DNA from: Cognatundibacterium crateris
GTDB taxonomy: Bacteria; Pseudomonadota; Gammaproteobacteria; Burkholderiales; Burkholderiaceae_D
Direction of reading: 5' to 3'
Length of the DNA: 64,000 nucleotides
Assembly: GCF_010078235.1 (NCBI RefSeq)
Contig: NZ_JAABOS010000006.1
Location: 62,001 to 126,000 of the forward strand
The stretch's first letter is position 1. Each line of letters opens with the position of its first letter. The notes beneath the pieces are model-generated. The model was not told the origin of the DNA, did not search any database, and saw only the letters and a program-made list of their open reading frames with translations. Positions 35,942 through 43,902 of this stretch are shown in pieces. Made by a program: the position numbers and the translations under genes.

Positions 35942-38626
35942 TCAAGGAGATGGTGCCGGAGCTGCGGCTTTGAGTTGAGCCAGGTGACGAATGCGCAAAC
36001 TGTCGCGCAGCGTCGTCAGGTTTTGCGCACTGTCGAGACGCAGGGAAATGCTTTCGCCAGGGAGTAAGGTCAGCGCGTTGTCGGACAAGCTGTGCTGATG
36101 CTCGCCAAAATCCAGCCAGACAGCGCGTGCCAGCTTGGTTGCATGTAAGTGCAGACGATAATGGTCCGCCTCAGCGACAATAGTCGCCTCCAGTAATGGA
36201 TCGGGTAAAGTCAGCTGTTTGGATGCTTGCAAATAGGCGATACTGCGCGCGATGCTGTTCCCGTCTCTGATTAATTCAGCCACGATAAACGTCGTATCGG
36301 CTTTGCTCGCCGGAGGTAATTCTGCATCGCTGATTTGTGCCAGTTCTATCGCGCTGTTGGCAGATAATGTGAGTGGCCGGATTTCATCGCGCAAGAGCTT
36401 GCCGTCTACGTCCATGATGCGCAATCGCCATTCCAGAGCCTGGTCTTGCAGCAGATCAGACACAGCGCTGATCCGGGTGATGCCCTTATCATGTAGCGCT
36501 GCAACGGCGAGCGGTGCGAAAAATCTTCTCGCATGAAAATGCAAAGCTTTCCAGTGCCCAAAATAATCGATGCCGGACCAGGATGCGCCAGGCCATACGT
36601 CATTCAGTTGCCAGTACAGAGAACCCATAGTGCGAGGTTTGCTGCTGCGGTGATGCAGCGCTGCCAGTTCTATGCCTTCGGCCTGCATCAACTGACTCAG
36701 ATAAATAAAATCGGCAAAGGTTTTGGGTTCCGGGTAACTGGCGCGGATATAGTGCAGCAGGCGCTGATTGCCATCACCCGCCAGGAATTTTTGATGGGCG
36801 CGGATCAGCGGGCTATCGCTGCTCTGTTCACTGCGGGGCGCAAAGGCATCGACGGTACTTTGTACTGGCCAGGCTTGCAGGCCAAATTCTGACATGAACC
36901 TGGGTGTCTCGGATAAATAAGACTCTATCGCTTGTGAGCCGGCCCAGACATCCCAGTAATGTTTGTCACCGTTATTGCTGTCATTGGCGCGATCCGCCAG
37001 ATCATTTCCTGGCGAGCTGGACCAATACGGAACCCCCGCGCCTAAACGGGTAACCTGCTCCCGCAAATCTTTACCAAACAGCGTCTGATAGCCTGCCCAA
37101 ACGTGCGCAGCGAAAATCGGATTGGCTTCGGTGAGTTTCTGGCCTATTCCCCAATCCTTCCAAGCCGTCTCCTGTTCGTTGTTGCCACACCAAAGTACTA
37201 TGCTGGGATGGGAGCGCAGACGCAGTATCTGCTCTCTGGCTTCAGCAATGACATTGTCACGAAATTTTGGATCATATGCCGGAACGACGCCACCGCCAAA
37301 CATAAAGTCCTGCCATAGCATTAAACCCAGCTCATCTGCCATGTCGTAAAACGCATCGCTTTCGTAGTAGCCGCCGCCCCACAAGCGCAGCATATTCATA
37401 TTGGCATCTTTGGCTGATTGCAGAATGGCGCGTATCTGCCCGGGCTTGACGCGGTTGGGAAACATATCGAAGGGAATTACATTGGCACCCTTGGCAAACA
37501 CCGGGATACCATTGATCACAAAGCCAAATGCCTGGCCCCATTGATCCTTTTCACGCGCCAGTTCAACCTGCCTCAAACCGGTACGCTTAGTTGTCTCCGT
37601 AATGATTTTTTTGCCCTTGCGTATGCTGAGCCTGACACTGTACAAAGCTTGCTCACCCATGCCATGCGGATACCAGCGCCGCGGATGATCTATGTGTAGC
37701 GGCAGTGAAAGTTGATTGTGTCCTTTGCCAAGCTGAGCCTGCACATTTTTGGAGAGGATCTGTTTGCCATCCGGATCAAGGATGCGTAAATCCAGATCGA
37801 TCTGTGTATCCTGATCGGCTTGTATTTCCAGCTTAGCTTGCAGTTCCGCACTTTGGGTATTCAGCCGGCCTTGCTGAATATGAAAATCCTGCAGAAACAC
37901 CTCGTCATAACTGACGATTTTGACGGCGCGCCAGATACCGGCACTGACATACCTGGGGCCCCAGTCCCAGCCATAATGATATCCAGGCTTGCGGGCAAAA
38001 TTGCCGGTCATGGCATCACGCGGCTCATCCCCAAATGGCGATGGGTAGTTACCTGCCAGCTTGATGGGCATGGCTTGTACCTGTGGCAGTAAGCGTTGTA
38101 TGGGGGAATGCAGGATGAGTCTTAATTCATTCTGACGTTTTTTGAGCAGGCTTTTGGCCGGTAAAACCCAGCGCCGGAAGGCATTGTCCGTCGTCGCAAT
38201 TTTTTCCCCATTCAGATAGATGTCGGCAAATGTATCGATACCCTCAAATACCAGATCCTGATGTCTGGATTGCCGGATATGTTCATCCAGATCAAATTGC
38301 AGCCGGTATTCCCATGCCGCATTTCCTATCCATTGCAAGGCAGCTTCAGCATCACCCACATAAGGATCGGCAATCAACTGGTGTGCCAGTAAATCTGTAT
38401 GGACATGGCCGGGAACCTGCGCTGTATGCCATTCGGTTGCTTTCGCATAGTTGGCGGCCGCAGGGTCGCTGTGTGGCAAGCGAAAAGACCAGCTGCCGGA
38501 TAAATTCTGCACACGCGTAGTGGCTCCCGTTACAGGTGCCGCCATGATCAGGCTGGATGAGGCTGCAAGCAAGCCCAGGCAAGCCTTGTGAAAATAGCGC
38601 CGGAAGGAAGAGTGGGGTAGGTTCAT
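35942..38626 (-). CDS. Glycoside hydrolase family 2 beta-mannosidase
   Basis: A retaining exo-beta-mannosidase of 894 residues with a signal peptide (about 1-33). The order is an N-terminal sugar-binding domain, Ig-like sandwiches, a TIM barrel and C-terminal beta domains. The acid/base is Glu484 in LWCGNNEQE and the nucleophile Glu580 in SEFGLQ. The overall resemblance is to mannosidase 2A types that cut Man-beta-1,4-GlcNAc or Man-beta-1,4-Man. The ATG at 38626, with AGGAT upstream, is preferred over the longer open frame to 38683. It is the first gene of the leftward unit and is divergent from the TonB receptor. Confidence 0.92.
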   Translation of the reverse strand: MNLPHSSFRRYFHKACLGLLAASSSLIMAAPVTGATTRVQNLSGSWSFRLPHSDPAAANYAKATEWHTAQVPGHVHTDLLAHQLIADPYVGDAEAALQWIGNAAWEYRLQFDLDEHIRQSRHQDLVFEGIDTFADIYLNGEKIATTDNAFRRWVLPAKSLLKKRQNELRLILHSPIQRLLPQVQAMPIKLAGNYPSPFGDEPRDAMTGNFARKPGYHYGWDWGPRYVSAGIWRAVKIVSYDEVFLQDFHIQQGRLNTQSAELQAKLEIQADQDTQIDLDLRILDPDGKQILSKNVQAQLGKGHNQLSLPLHIDHPRRWYPHGMGEQALYSVRLSIRKGKKIITETTKRTGLRQVELAREKDQWGQAFGFVINGIPVFAKGANVIPFDMFPNRVKPGQIRAILQSAKDANMNMLRLWGGGYYESDAFYDMADELGLMLWQDFMFGGGVVPAYDPKFRDNVIAEAREQILRLRSHPSIVLWCGNNEQETAWKDWGIGQKLTEANPIFAAHVWAGYQTLFGKDLREQVTRLGAGVPYWSSSPGNDLADRANDSNNGDKHYWDVWAGSQAIESYLSETPRFMSEFGLQAWPVQSTVDAFAPRSEQSSDSPLIRAHQKFLAGDGNQRLLHYIRASYPEPKTFADFIYLSQLMQAEGIELAALHHRSSKPRTMGSLYWQLNDVWPGASWSGIDYFGHWKALHFHARRFFAPLAVAALHDKGITRISAVSDLLQDQALEWRLRIMDVDGKLLRDEIRPLTLSANSAIELAQISDAELPPASKADTTFIVAELIRDGNSIARSIAYLQASKQLTLPDPLLEATIVAEADHYRLHLHATKLARAVWLDFGEHQHSLSDNALTLLPGESISLRLDSAQNLTTLRDSLRIRHLAQLKAAAPAPSP

Positions 38627-39013
38627 GTCGACATCCTGATCATCAAAAGAATTGAAGAAAGAGACAGCTGAATCAGCCATCACAAACCAACTGCAATCGA
38701 CAAAGCTGCGACAGTAAGAACGGGCTGCCAGCTTGTGTCAGCGTGCTGGATACCGCCTTATCCATAATTTTTTTGCCGACCTGGGGGATGGGCTGGGCTT
38801 CGCGCACTGATTCGTCAGACCTGCCTGAATGCGCAGTTACTGAGTTGCTAAGCGACTGAAAAAACAACGCGGATTGATCCGAAATTTGCATGCGACAGAG
38901 GAACTGCTGCGCATGCATTTCATCGTTTATAGGTAAACAGGCCCTGAATCCCTCTGATGAAGGTTTATATAGCGCCAATTTTTTTACTTCAATTAATACA
39001 AAAAAATCTGCGC

Positions 39014-39037
39014 TTGTTTATAGAGTTCACTAAACAA
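39014..39037. promoter_or_regulatory. Inverted repeat TTGTTTA-N10-TAAACAA
   Basis: Perfect 7-bp arms at 39014-39020 and 39031-39037. Its right half includes TTCACTAAA (39026-39034), one mismatch from the candidate operator core. It is a possible site for the LacI regulator or another dimeric protein. Confidence 0.4.
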
Positions 39038-39317
39038 AATTTCTTACTGTCGGCAGCGCTTGTGCGCTCGCGCGCATCGTGCCTGGGCTGAAGTTCAGCT
39101 TTCGTGATACGGAGTCTGGATTTAGAACTTGTATCAGGATGCTTACCATCAGCGAAGAGGAGAAAGTTGACTTAACTGCGCGCAGTCCTGATTGCAAAGG
39201 CAGTATGTCCGGCTTTGGCTGACAGAGCAGGCATGCGTGACAGCCGACGCGGAATGACAGAGTCAGTTGGCATTACATAGATTATGCGGGAGCACGATCC
39301 ACACTTTTCGACTTGTG

Positions 39318-39326
39318 TTTACTAAT
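39318..39326. promoter_or_regulatory. Near-match to candidate operator (TTTACTAAT)
   Basis: Eight of nine bases match the TTTA(G/C)TAAA core, and it lies between CTTG and CAAG (39312-39330), adding outer symmetry. It is 268 bp upstream of the receptor ATG. Confidence 0.3.
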
Positions 39327-39440
39327 CAAGCTAAACTTCGCCCAAATTTTGAGATCTTGTTTAAGTGTGTTTTCTTTTTTTGTATAAACGGATTTGGGTG
39401 TATTTCCGTGCCCAACGACATGTACATAGAAAAAATGTCG

Positions 39441-39449
39441 TTTAGTAAA
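39441..39449. promoter_or_regulatory. Candidate LacI-family operator TTTAGTAAA
   Basis: An exact match to the core, within CGTTTAGTAAATCG, 145 bp upstream of the receptor start. It adjoins the right arm of the AACGACAT/ATGTCGTT repeat, so binding and RNA folding could compete. Confidence 0.4.
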
Positions 39450-39593
39450 TCGTCAGGACTCTCATCAGTTTGCGTAATGCGCTTTCTGGGGAAGCGAGCA
39501 GATTCGGAAGGTGCAGGTCTGTTCCACGAACGAAGAGTAATCAGCCAGCGCCATATAACAAGCCCGCTGTTGGCCACAATCAGGAGACATAAT

Positions 39594-42500
39594 ATGAGCT
39601 TTAGAATTGATCCCGCCTCACATCATTATCGTCGTTGTCGCTTTACCCCCATCGCCATGGCTGTGAGTGCCGCATTGCTGGCTCTTTCCAGCGCGCACGC
39701 ACAAACTGCTCCAACAGAAAAACCTGCTCAGAAGGAAGCAGAAAAATCAACCGAAACGACACAACCAGCTGCAGTGGTCGTGACAGGCTACCGTTATGCT
39801 ATCGAGCATAGCCTTGATCAAAAGCGCTCTGCCAATGCGATTGTTGAAGTGGTGACGGCTGAGGATGTTGGTAAATTCCCTGACAAAAATGTCGCTGATG
39901 CCTTACAACGCGTACCCGGTGTGATTGTGAATCGCAGCGGTGGTGAAGGTAAAAATGTCAGCGTTCGTGGCTTATCTTCTGAACTGACACTGACCCAGCT
40001 GAATGGCAATTACATCGCCACAGCTGAATCCAATGGCGATCCTACCCGTTCATTCAACTATATGCTGATGCCCTCGAATATGCTGTCGAGTGCAGAGCTG
40101 TATAAGACACCGGAAGCGCGTCTCGATGAAGGTGGTATTGGTGGCACGGTTATCTTGCGCACCCGTCGTCCGCTGGAGGTCAAGTCGCATAGCGGTTTTA
40201 TTTCGACGGAAGGAACCTGGGCGGATACCAGCAAGAAGCTTGATGGACAGTTTTCCGGTCAATATGCCTGGCATGATGAAAGCAATCGCTTTGGCGTGCT
40301 GGTCGGCTACACCCAGCAAAAGCGCACCACACGTACCATGGGGGCCAGCACAGAAAACTGGCAATGGTATGCCGATAACTACAAGACTAATCCACCTGTC
40401 GATGTCAATGGCGCACCGTCGGGGCTGAACTCCAAATGGTGGGGGCAATCCGGTTTCTACGACCAGAATGGCAAGTACTACAAAAACTTCATGATGCCAA
40501 CCTCAGTCAATCTGGATGTGAAGAGCGAGGATCGTGAACGCAAGGGCGGACAGCTGACCTTGCAATTCAAGCCTGTGCGCAACCTGAATCTGACAGCCAA
40601 CTATTTCCGTTTCGATCTGTCGCAAAACTCACAAACCAATACTTTAAAAATTCCGGAATGGAATCTGGCACGCTATGACGGAGACGGCAACTGGCCAGGC
40701 GGGCGTATGCTCGACGGCCTGACTTTCGACCGTAGCGGTACTATTGTCACTGGTGCGCAATACAGCGCACGTCCCGGCAAGACTTATTATTGCAGTGGTA
40801 GCGCAGCAGCGGCTGGTGGCCTCAAAAATACAGGTGGTTTCGGTCCTGATGACTGTACTATCCCGACGCCGCAGATTACCGGTAGCTTTAATCGCGAAAG
40901 CTCTTTGTCACAGACAGCTGATTTCGAAGCTGAATGGACTGGTAGCTCGATCGATGCGACTTTCAAGGGCGGACGTACCTGGGCCAGCGGTGGTCCTGAG
41001 ATGCAATTTACCATGCCGATCAAGCCGCGCATGCAAAACGCGGACAGCAGCTGGACACTGGGGAACTACGCCAGTTCCTGGAGTACCGTCGGTACGCCGA
41101 CCATGAACTTCTCGCCGCAACTGATGGATAACCTGAGAAAAGGCATAGGCGAAATCGACCTGGGTTCAACCTCTTCTTCATGGACTAAGAACAGTACCGA
41201 GCAAAAGTATGCGCAGGCCGACTTTACCTGGCATGTCGATGGTGACTGGCTTGACTCCTTGCAATTTGGTGCCAAGTACCGTGATGGCGGCATTCGTCGC
41301 AGCACAGGAAATAATTACTGGGCCTGTAAGGGCACGGATGGCAGCAACTATGATAACCGCTACCAGGCAGGTTGCGACTCCAGTGCTTCCAAGTTTCAGC
41401 CGGGCTTTTTGTATCCCACATCGCTGGATAATATTGCCGGTGGCTTTAAGGCCAGTGCATTCCCGGCGATTAATTTTCCTGCCTATATCGCCTACCTGAA
41501 TCAGACCTATGGTGCTATGCGGACGCGTAACGAAGACAATTTCGTGTACAACGTCAGCGAAAAAATTACAGCAGCTTATCTGCAGGCGAATATCAAAACG
41601 AATCGCCTGCGTGGTAATGCCGGTTTGCGACTGGTGCAAACGAAGCAGCATGCCGATTCGACCGATCAGGTGGATTACTACAACGATTATTTCTACAACG
41701 GTGCGAATGGTGCGCCTGCACCCTGCCGTGCGGGTGGGCTGCCAGCCACCGGTGCGCCTGCCGGTTCCGGCTGCATCAGCGGTTACACCACACTGCCGGA
41801 CAGTATAGGACGCAAGTCGTCTTTCGTCGTCAGTTCCCTGGATCGCACTTATACAGACGTACTGCCCAGCTTTAACCTGGCCTATGATTTGAGCGACAAA
41901 CTATTGTTGCGTGCAGCAGCTTCCAAGGTAGTGGCGCGGCCAAGTTATGGTGACATTGCGTCGCCTGGCAGTTTGAATTACTACAGCCAGGAATATGTGA
42001 ATGATCGTCGTCTGATCGGCGGTGCTGATCAGCAGGGCTGGTTTGGCCAGGGCAGCAACAAGGGCTTGGAACCATACAAGGCCACTCAGTTTGATTTGGG
42101 GCTGGAATGGTACTTCGATCGCGGATCGGTACTTGGTGCTGGTTTGTTCCGCAAGAATGTCAGCAATTTTGCGGTACCGGTACTGGTAAGTATGCCTATG
42201 GTCGTTGGTGGTAATCCTGTGACGGTACAAAACTTTTCCACCAATGCGGGTGGCCGCGACGCGGTGTCGCAAGGCGTTGAATTGTATGCGCAGCATACGT
42301 TCAAATCCGGTGTTGGATTTCAGTTTAACTATACCTATAACCAAACTAATCAAGCCGCAATCACGCTTGCTAATGGTAAGGAGCTCGGTAAATCACCGCT
42401 GGTTGGCAGCGCCAAAAATCAAACCAATCTGACCTTGTTTTACAGCACAGAGCAATACCTGGTGCGTGCTTCGTATAACCGCCGTGGCGAAGTCGTGGGA

Positions 42501-42719
42501 GGGCTGATTAATGGGCTGAATGTTTATCAGGACCCATACAGCCAGCTGGATCTGAACGCAGCTTATAACATTAGTCCGCAACTCAGCCTGACTGCTTCTG
42601 TGTCTAACCTGACGCAATCGGAATCAAGTTCTCATCTGGGTAACGACACCAGGGATCGCTTTTACTCGAATGCCTATTCAGGTCGCGTTTTTTACGTGGG
42701 CCTGAATTACAAGTTCTGA
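39594..42719 (+). CDS. TonB-dependent receptor for oligosaccharide uptake
   Basis: A 1,041-residue outer-membrane active transporter. It has a signal peptide to AHA (about 36), an Ala/Glu/Thr-rich linker with VVVTGYRYAIEHSL at the TonB-box position (about 62-75), a plug (75-190; KNVADALQRVPGV, VSVRGLSS) and a 22-strand barrel ending YVGLNYKF with terminal Phe. The style is that of Caulobacter-type large receptors used for glycans. The ATG at 39594 has AGGAG 7 bases upstream. No SusD partner is present, as usual in proteobacteria. The substrate is inferred from its neighbours to be mannose-containing oligosaccharides. Confidence 0.9.
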   Translation: MSFRIDPASHHYRRCRFTPIAMAVSAALLALSSAHAQTAPTEKPAQKEAEKSTETTQPAAVVVTGYRYAIEHSLDQKRSANAIVEVVTAEDVGKFPDKNVADALQRVPGVIVNRSGGEGKNVSVRGLSSELTLTQLNGNYIATAESNGDPTRSFNYMLMPSNMLSSAELYKTPEARLDEGGIGGTVILRTRRPLEVKSHSGFISTEGTWADTSKKLDGQFSGQYAWHDESNRFGVLVGYTQQKRTTRTMGASTENWQWYADNYKTNPPVDVNGAPSGLNSKWWGQSGFYDQNGKYYKNFMMPTSVNLDVKSEDRERKGGQLTLQFKPVRNLNLTANYFRFDLSQNSQTNTLKIPEWNLARYDGDGNWPGGRMLDGLTFDRSGTIVTGAQYSARPGKTYYCSGSAAAAGGLKNTGGFGPDDCTIPTPQITGSFNRESSLSQTADFEAEWTGSSIDATFKGGRTWASGGPEMQFTMPIKPRMQNADSSWTLGNYASSWSTVGTPTMNFSPQLMDNLRKGIGEIDLGSTSSSWTKNSTEQKYAQADFTWHVDGDWLDSLQFGAKYRDGGIRRSTGNNYWACKGTDGSNYDNRYQAGCDSSASKFQPGFLYPTSLDNIAGGFKASAFPAINFPAYIAYLNQTYGAMRTRNEDNFVYNVSEKITAAYLQANIKTNRLRGNAGLRLVQTKQHADSTDQVDYYNDYFYNGANGAPAPCRAGGLPATGAPAGSGCISGYTTLPDSIGRKSSFVVSSLDRTYTDVLPSFNLAYDLSDKLLLRAAASKVVARPSYGDIASPGSLNYYSQEYVNDRRLIGGADQQGWFGQGSNKGLEPYKATQFDLGLEWYFDRGSVLGAGLFRKNVSNFAVPVLVSMPMVVGGNPVTVQNFSTNAGGRDAVSQGVELYAQHTFKSGVGFQFNYTYNQTNQAAITLANGKELGKSPLVGSAKNQTNLTLFYSTEQYLVRASYNRRGEVVGGLINGLNVYQDPYSQLDLNAAYNISPQLSLTASVSNLTQSESSSHLGNDTRDRFYSNAYSGRVFYVGLNYKF

Positions 42720-42776
42720 TCTGCAAACACAAGTCCCGCAAGCTCCCCAACGCGCAATGCAAGGGGTGTTTTTTAC

Positions 42777-42812
42777 AGGCAGTGGCCGACCTACCGGCTA
42801 CTGCCTTTTTTT
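42777..42812 (+). terminator. Rho-independent terminator after TonB receptor
   Basis: AGGCAGTGGCCG (42777-42788) pairs with CGGCTACTGCCT (42795-42806, one G-T pair) over a 6-base loop, and a T7 run follows. It marks the right end of the mannoside locus. Confidence 0.9.
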
Positions 42813-43209
42813 ATGACAGCCCAGGCTTGTAAAAGCGGTGACACCAAGGCACAGAGATATACCGCGAGCCGCGTGGATCTTATCTCAAGCCCTCGCAGGA
42901 CGCGTCTTTCAAATGGAACATATGACGGTACTGTGCATTAACAGCGAATTAGCCCGGATATTGTTTCTCTAATAATTTAATGGTAATTTGGTAAATCATG
43001 TACATATAATGCTGTGGATTAACTAATACTGGGATGAGGCCTTAGCTGTTGAGGATTTTTCTGAAACCCAATCGTGAATTCTTTTGAGTATTTGGTATCG
43101 TTGATAAAACCTATGTGGCAGTCTCCAAACCGGCATCATCTGATTGGCTCGACATGTTGCGGTCTGCGGAGCTTCCTGAATCCATTAACGTTCGCGCTTA
43201 TAAAAAATA
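42813..43209 (+). promoter_or_regulatory. Leader region of the BLUF gene with TATAAT at 43005
   Basis: A 397-bp A+T-rich spacer. A perfect TATAAT at 43005-43010 may be the -10 of the BLUF gene, but no good -35 is spaced correctly. In its last 120 bp one frame (about 40 codons, including IVDKTYVAVSKPASSDWLD) ends with a TAA that overlaps the BLUF ATG. It could be a decayed gene end or chance. Confidence 0.4.
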
Positions 43210-43650
43210 ATGCCCACAAAACTTTATGCCTTAGCCTACATCAGTACTGCAACAGAACGATTAAGTACGCCAGAGGCGATTGATGCTTTACTTGTGGATG
43301 CCAGAGCCTTCAATCGTAAGTGCGATGTTACCGGGGTGCTGTTGCACAATGATGGTAGTTTTTTTCAATACCTTGAGGGTTCTAAAGACGCAGTTGATCT
43401 CGTCTATGAGCGTATTCGTCGTTCTTTCTCCCATCGAAATATTTGTGAGTTAGTGAGCGAACCCATACTCCTGCGTCACTTCTCGTCCTGGTCGATGGGA
43501 TTCGCGGAGGGCACGGCCTCAGAGCTGAAAGCGATCGCCCAGGCGCACTGGAACCATGAACGCAGAAATCTCAAGGGGGCATCTCATGTGTCGCCTGGCT
43601 TAAAGTTGTTACTGCACTTCTGGCAAAATTCCAAGCGCTGTGTCGCCTGA
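43210..43650 (+). CDS. BLUF-domain blue-light sensor
   Basis: A 146-residue protein consisting of a BLUF flavin-binding domain and a short C-terminal helix. By comparison with AppA the photoactive residues are present: Tyr10 in LAYIST, Asn35 in AFNRKC, Gln53 in FFQYLEG, and Trp94-X-Met96 in FSSWSM. No output domain is fused, so it must signal through a partner; BLUF-only proteins elsewhere control biofilm and motility. The ATG overlaps an upstream TAA (TAATG), with no strong ribosome-binding site. Part of its 3' half is duplicated downstream. Confidence 0.93.
   Translation: MPTKLYALAYISTATERLSTPEAIDALLVDARAFNRKCDVTGVLLHNDGSFFQYLEGSKDAVDLVYERIRRSFSHRNICELVSEPILLRHFSSWSMGFAEGTASELKAIAQAHWNHERRNLKGASHVSPGLKLLLHFWQNSKRCVA
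43467..43550 (+). repeat. 84-bp direct repeat, copy A (inside BLUF gene)
   Basis: Identical to 43702-43785, which lies 152 bp after copy A ends. This copy is within the intact gene and is the likely source. Confidence 0.95.
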
Positions 43651-43701
43651 TTTTTTTAATTACTATCGTTGAAGAATCGCTGATTCGGTCGCATGCGGTG
43701 G

Positions 43702-43785
43702 ACTCCTGCGTCACTTCTCGTCCTGGTCGATGGGATTCGCGGAGGGCACGGCCTCAGAGCTGAAAGCGATCGCCCAGGCGCACTG
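43702..43785 (+). repeat. 84-bp direct repeat, copy B (displaced BLUF fragment)
   Basis: An exact copy of the BLUF gene segment, outside any gene. Its last 7 bases (CGCACTG, 43779-43785) are shared with the beginning of the HAD-derived fragment, so the two fragments are fused at a microhomology. Confidence 0.95.
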
Positions 43786-43873
43786 AAAGAAGCGAATCCA
43801 CGCTTCCTGCTGCAAGGCCGCCAGGAATCGACAGGTAACTGGTTGCCTGTAGAAACGACCCTGAAGTTAGGTA
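43779..43873 (+). repeat. 95-bp direct repeat, copy 2 (displaced HAD phosphatase fragment)
   Basis: Identical to 23780-23874. It lacks the last 26 bp of the source gene, including its stop codon. A chimeric frame of 94 codons (43693-43977) runs through it in the phosphatase reading frame, while the BLUF part is out of its native frame; no ribosome-binding site supports translation. It is treated as non-functional debris. Confidence 0.95.
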
Positions 43874-43902
43874 TGAAGGAGAACTTGCTTTTTTACTCAA
43901 GC

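Larger units (their letters stand above)
38627..39593. promoter_or_regulatory. Divergent control region between GH2 and the TonB receptor
   Basis: A 967-bp region without a credible gene. It should hold promoters for the leftward GH2-GH31 unit and the rightward receptor. It contains a perfect TTGTTTA/TAAACAA inverted repeat, two operator-like sites (39318 and 39441) and an AACGACAT/ATGTCGTT inverted repeat (39414-39421 and 39435-39442). A frame open from 39267 into the receptor lacks a ribosome-binding site at its beginning and is not taken as coding. Confidence 0.7.

Noticed and set aside
38673-38978. 101-codon minus-strand frame upstream of GH2
   Set aside because: No signal, motif or ribosome-binding site; it lies in the divergent control region.
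39267-39593. N-terminal extension of the TonB receptor
   Set aside because: It would bury the signal peptide 109 residues inside; the ATG at 39594 has a good ribosome-binding site.
23875-43778. Integrative element or prophage
   Set aside because: The block is flanked by direct repeats but contains no integrase, transposase, relaxase or phage gene, and the repeat does not restore the 3' end of the phosphatase gene.
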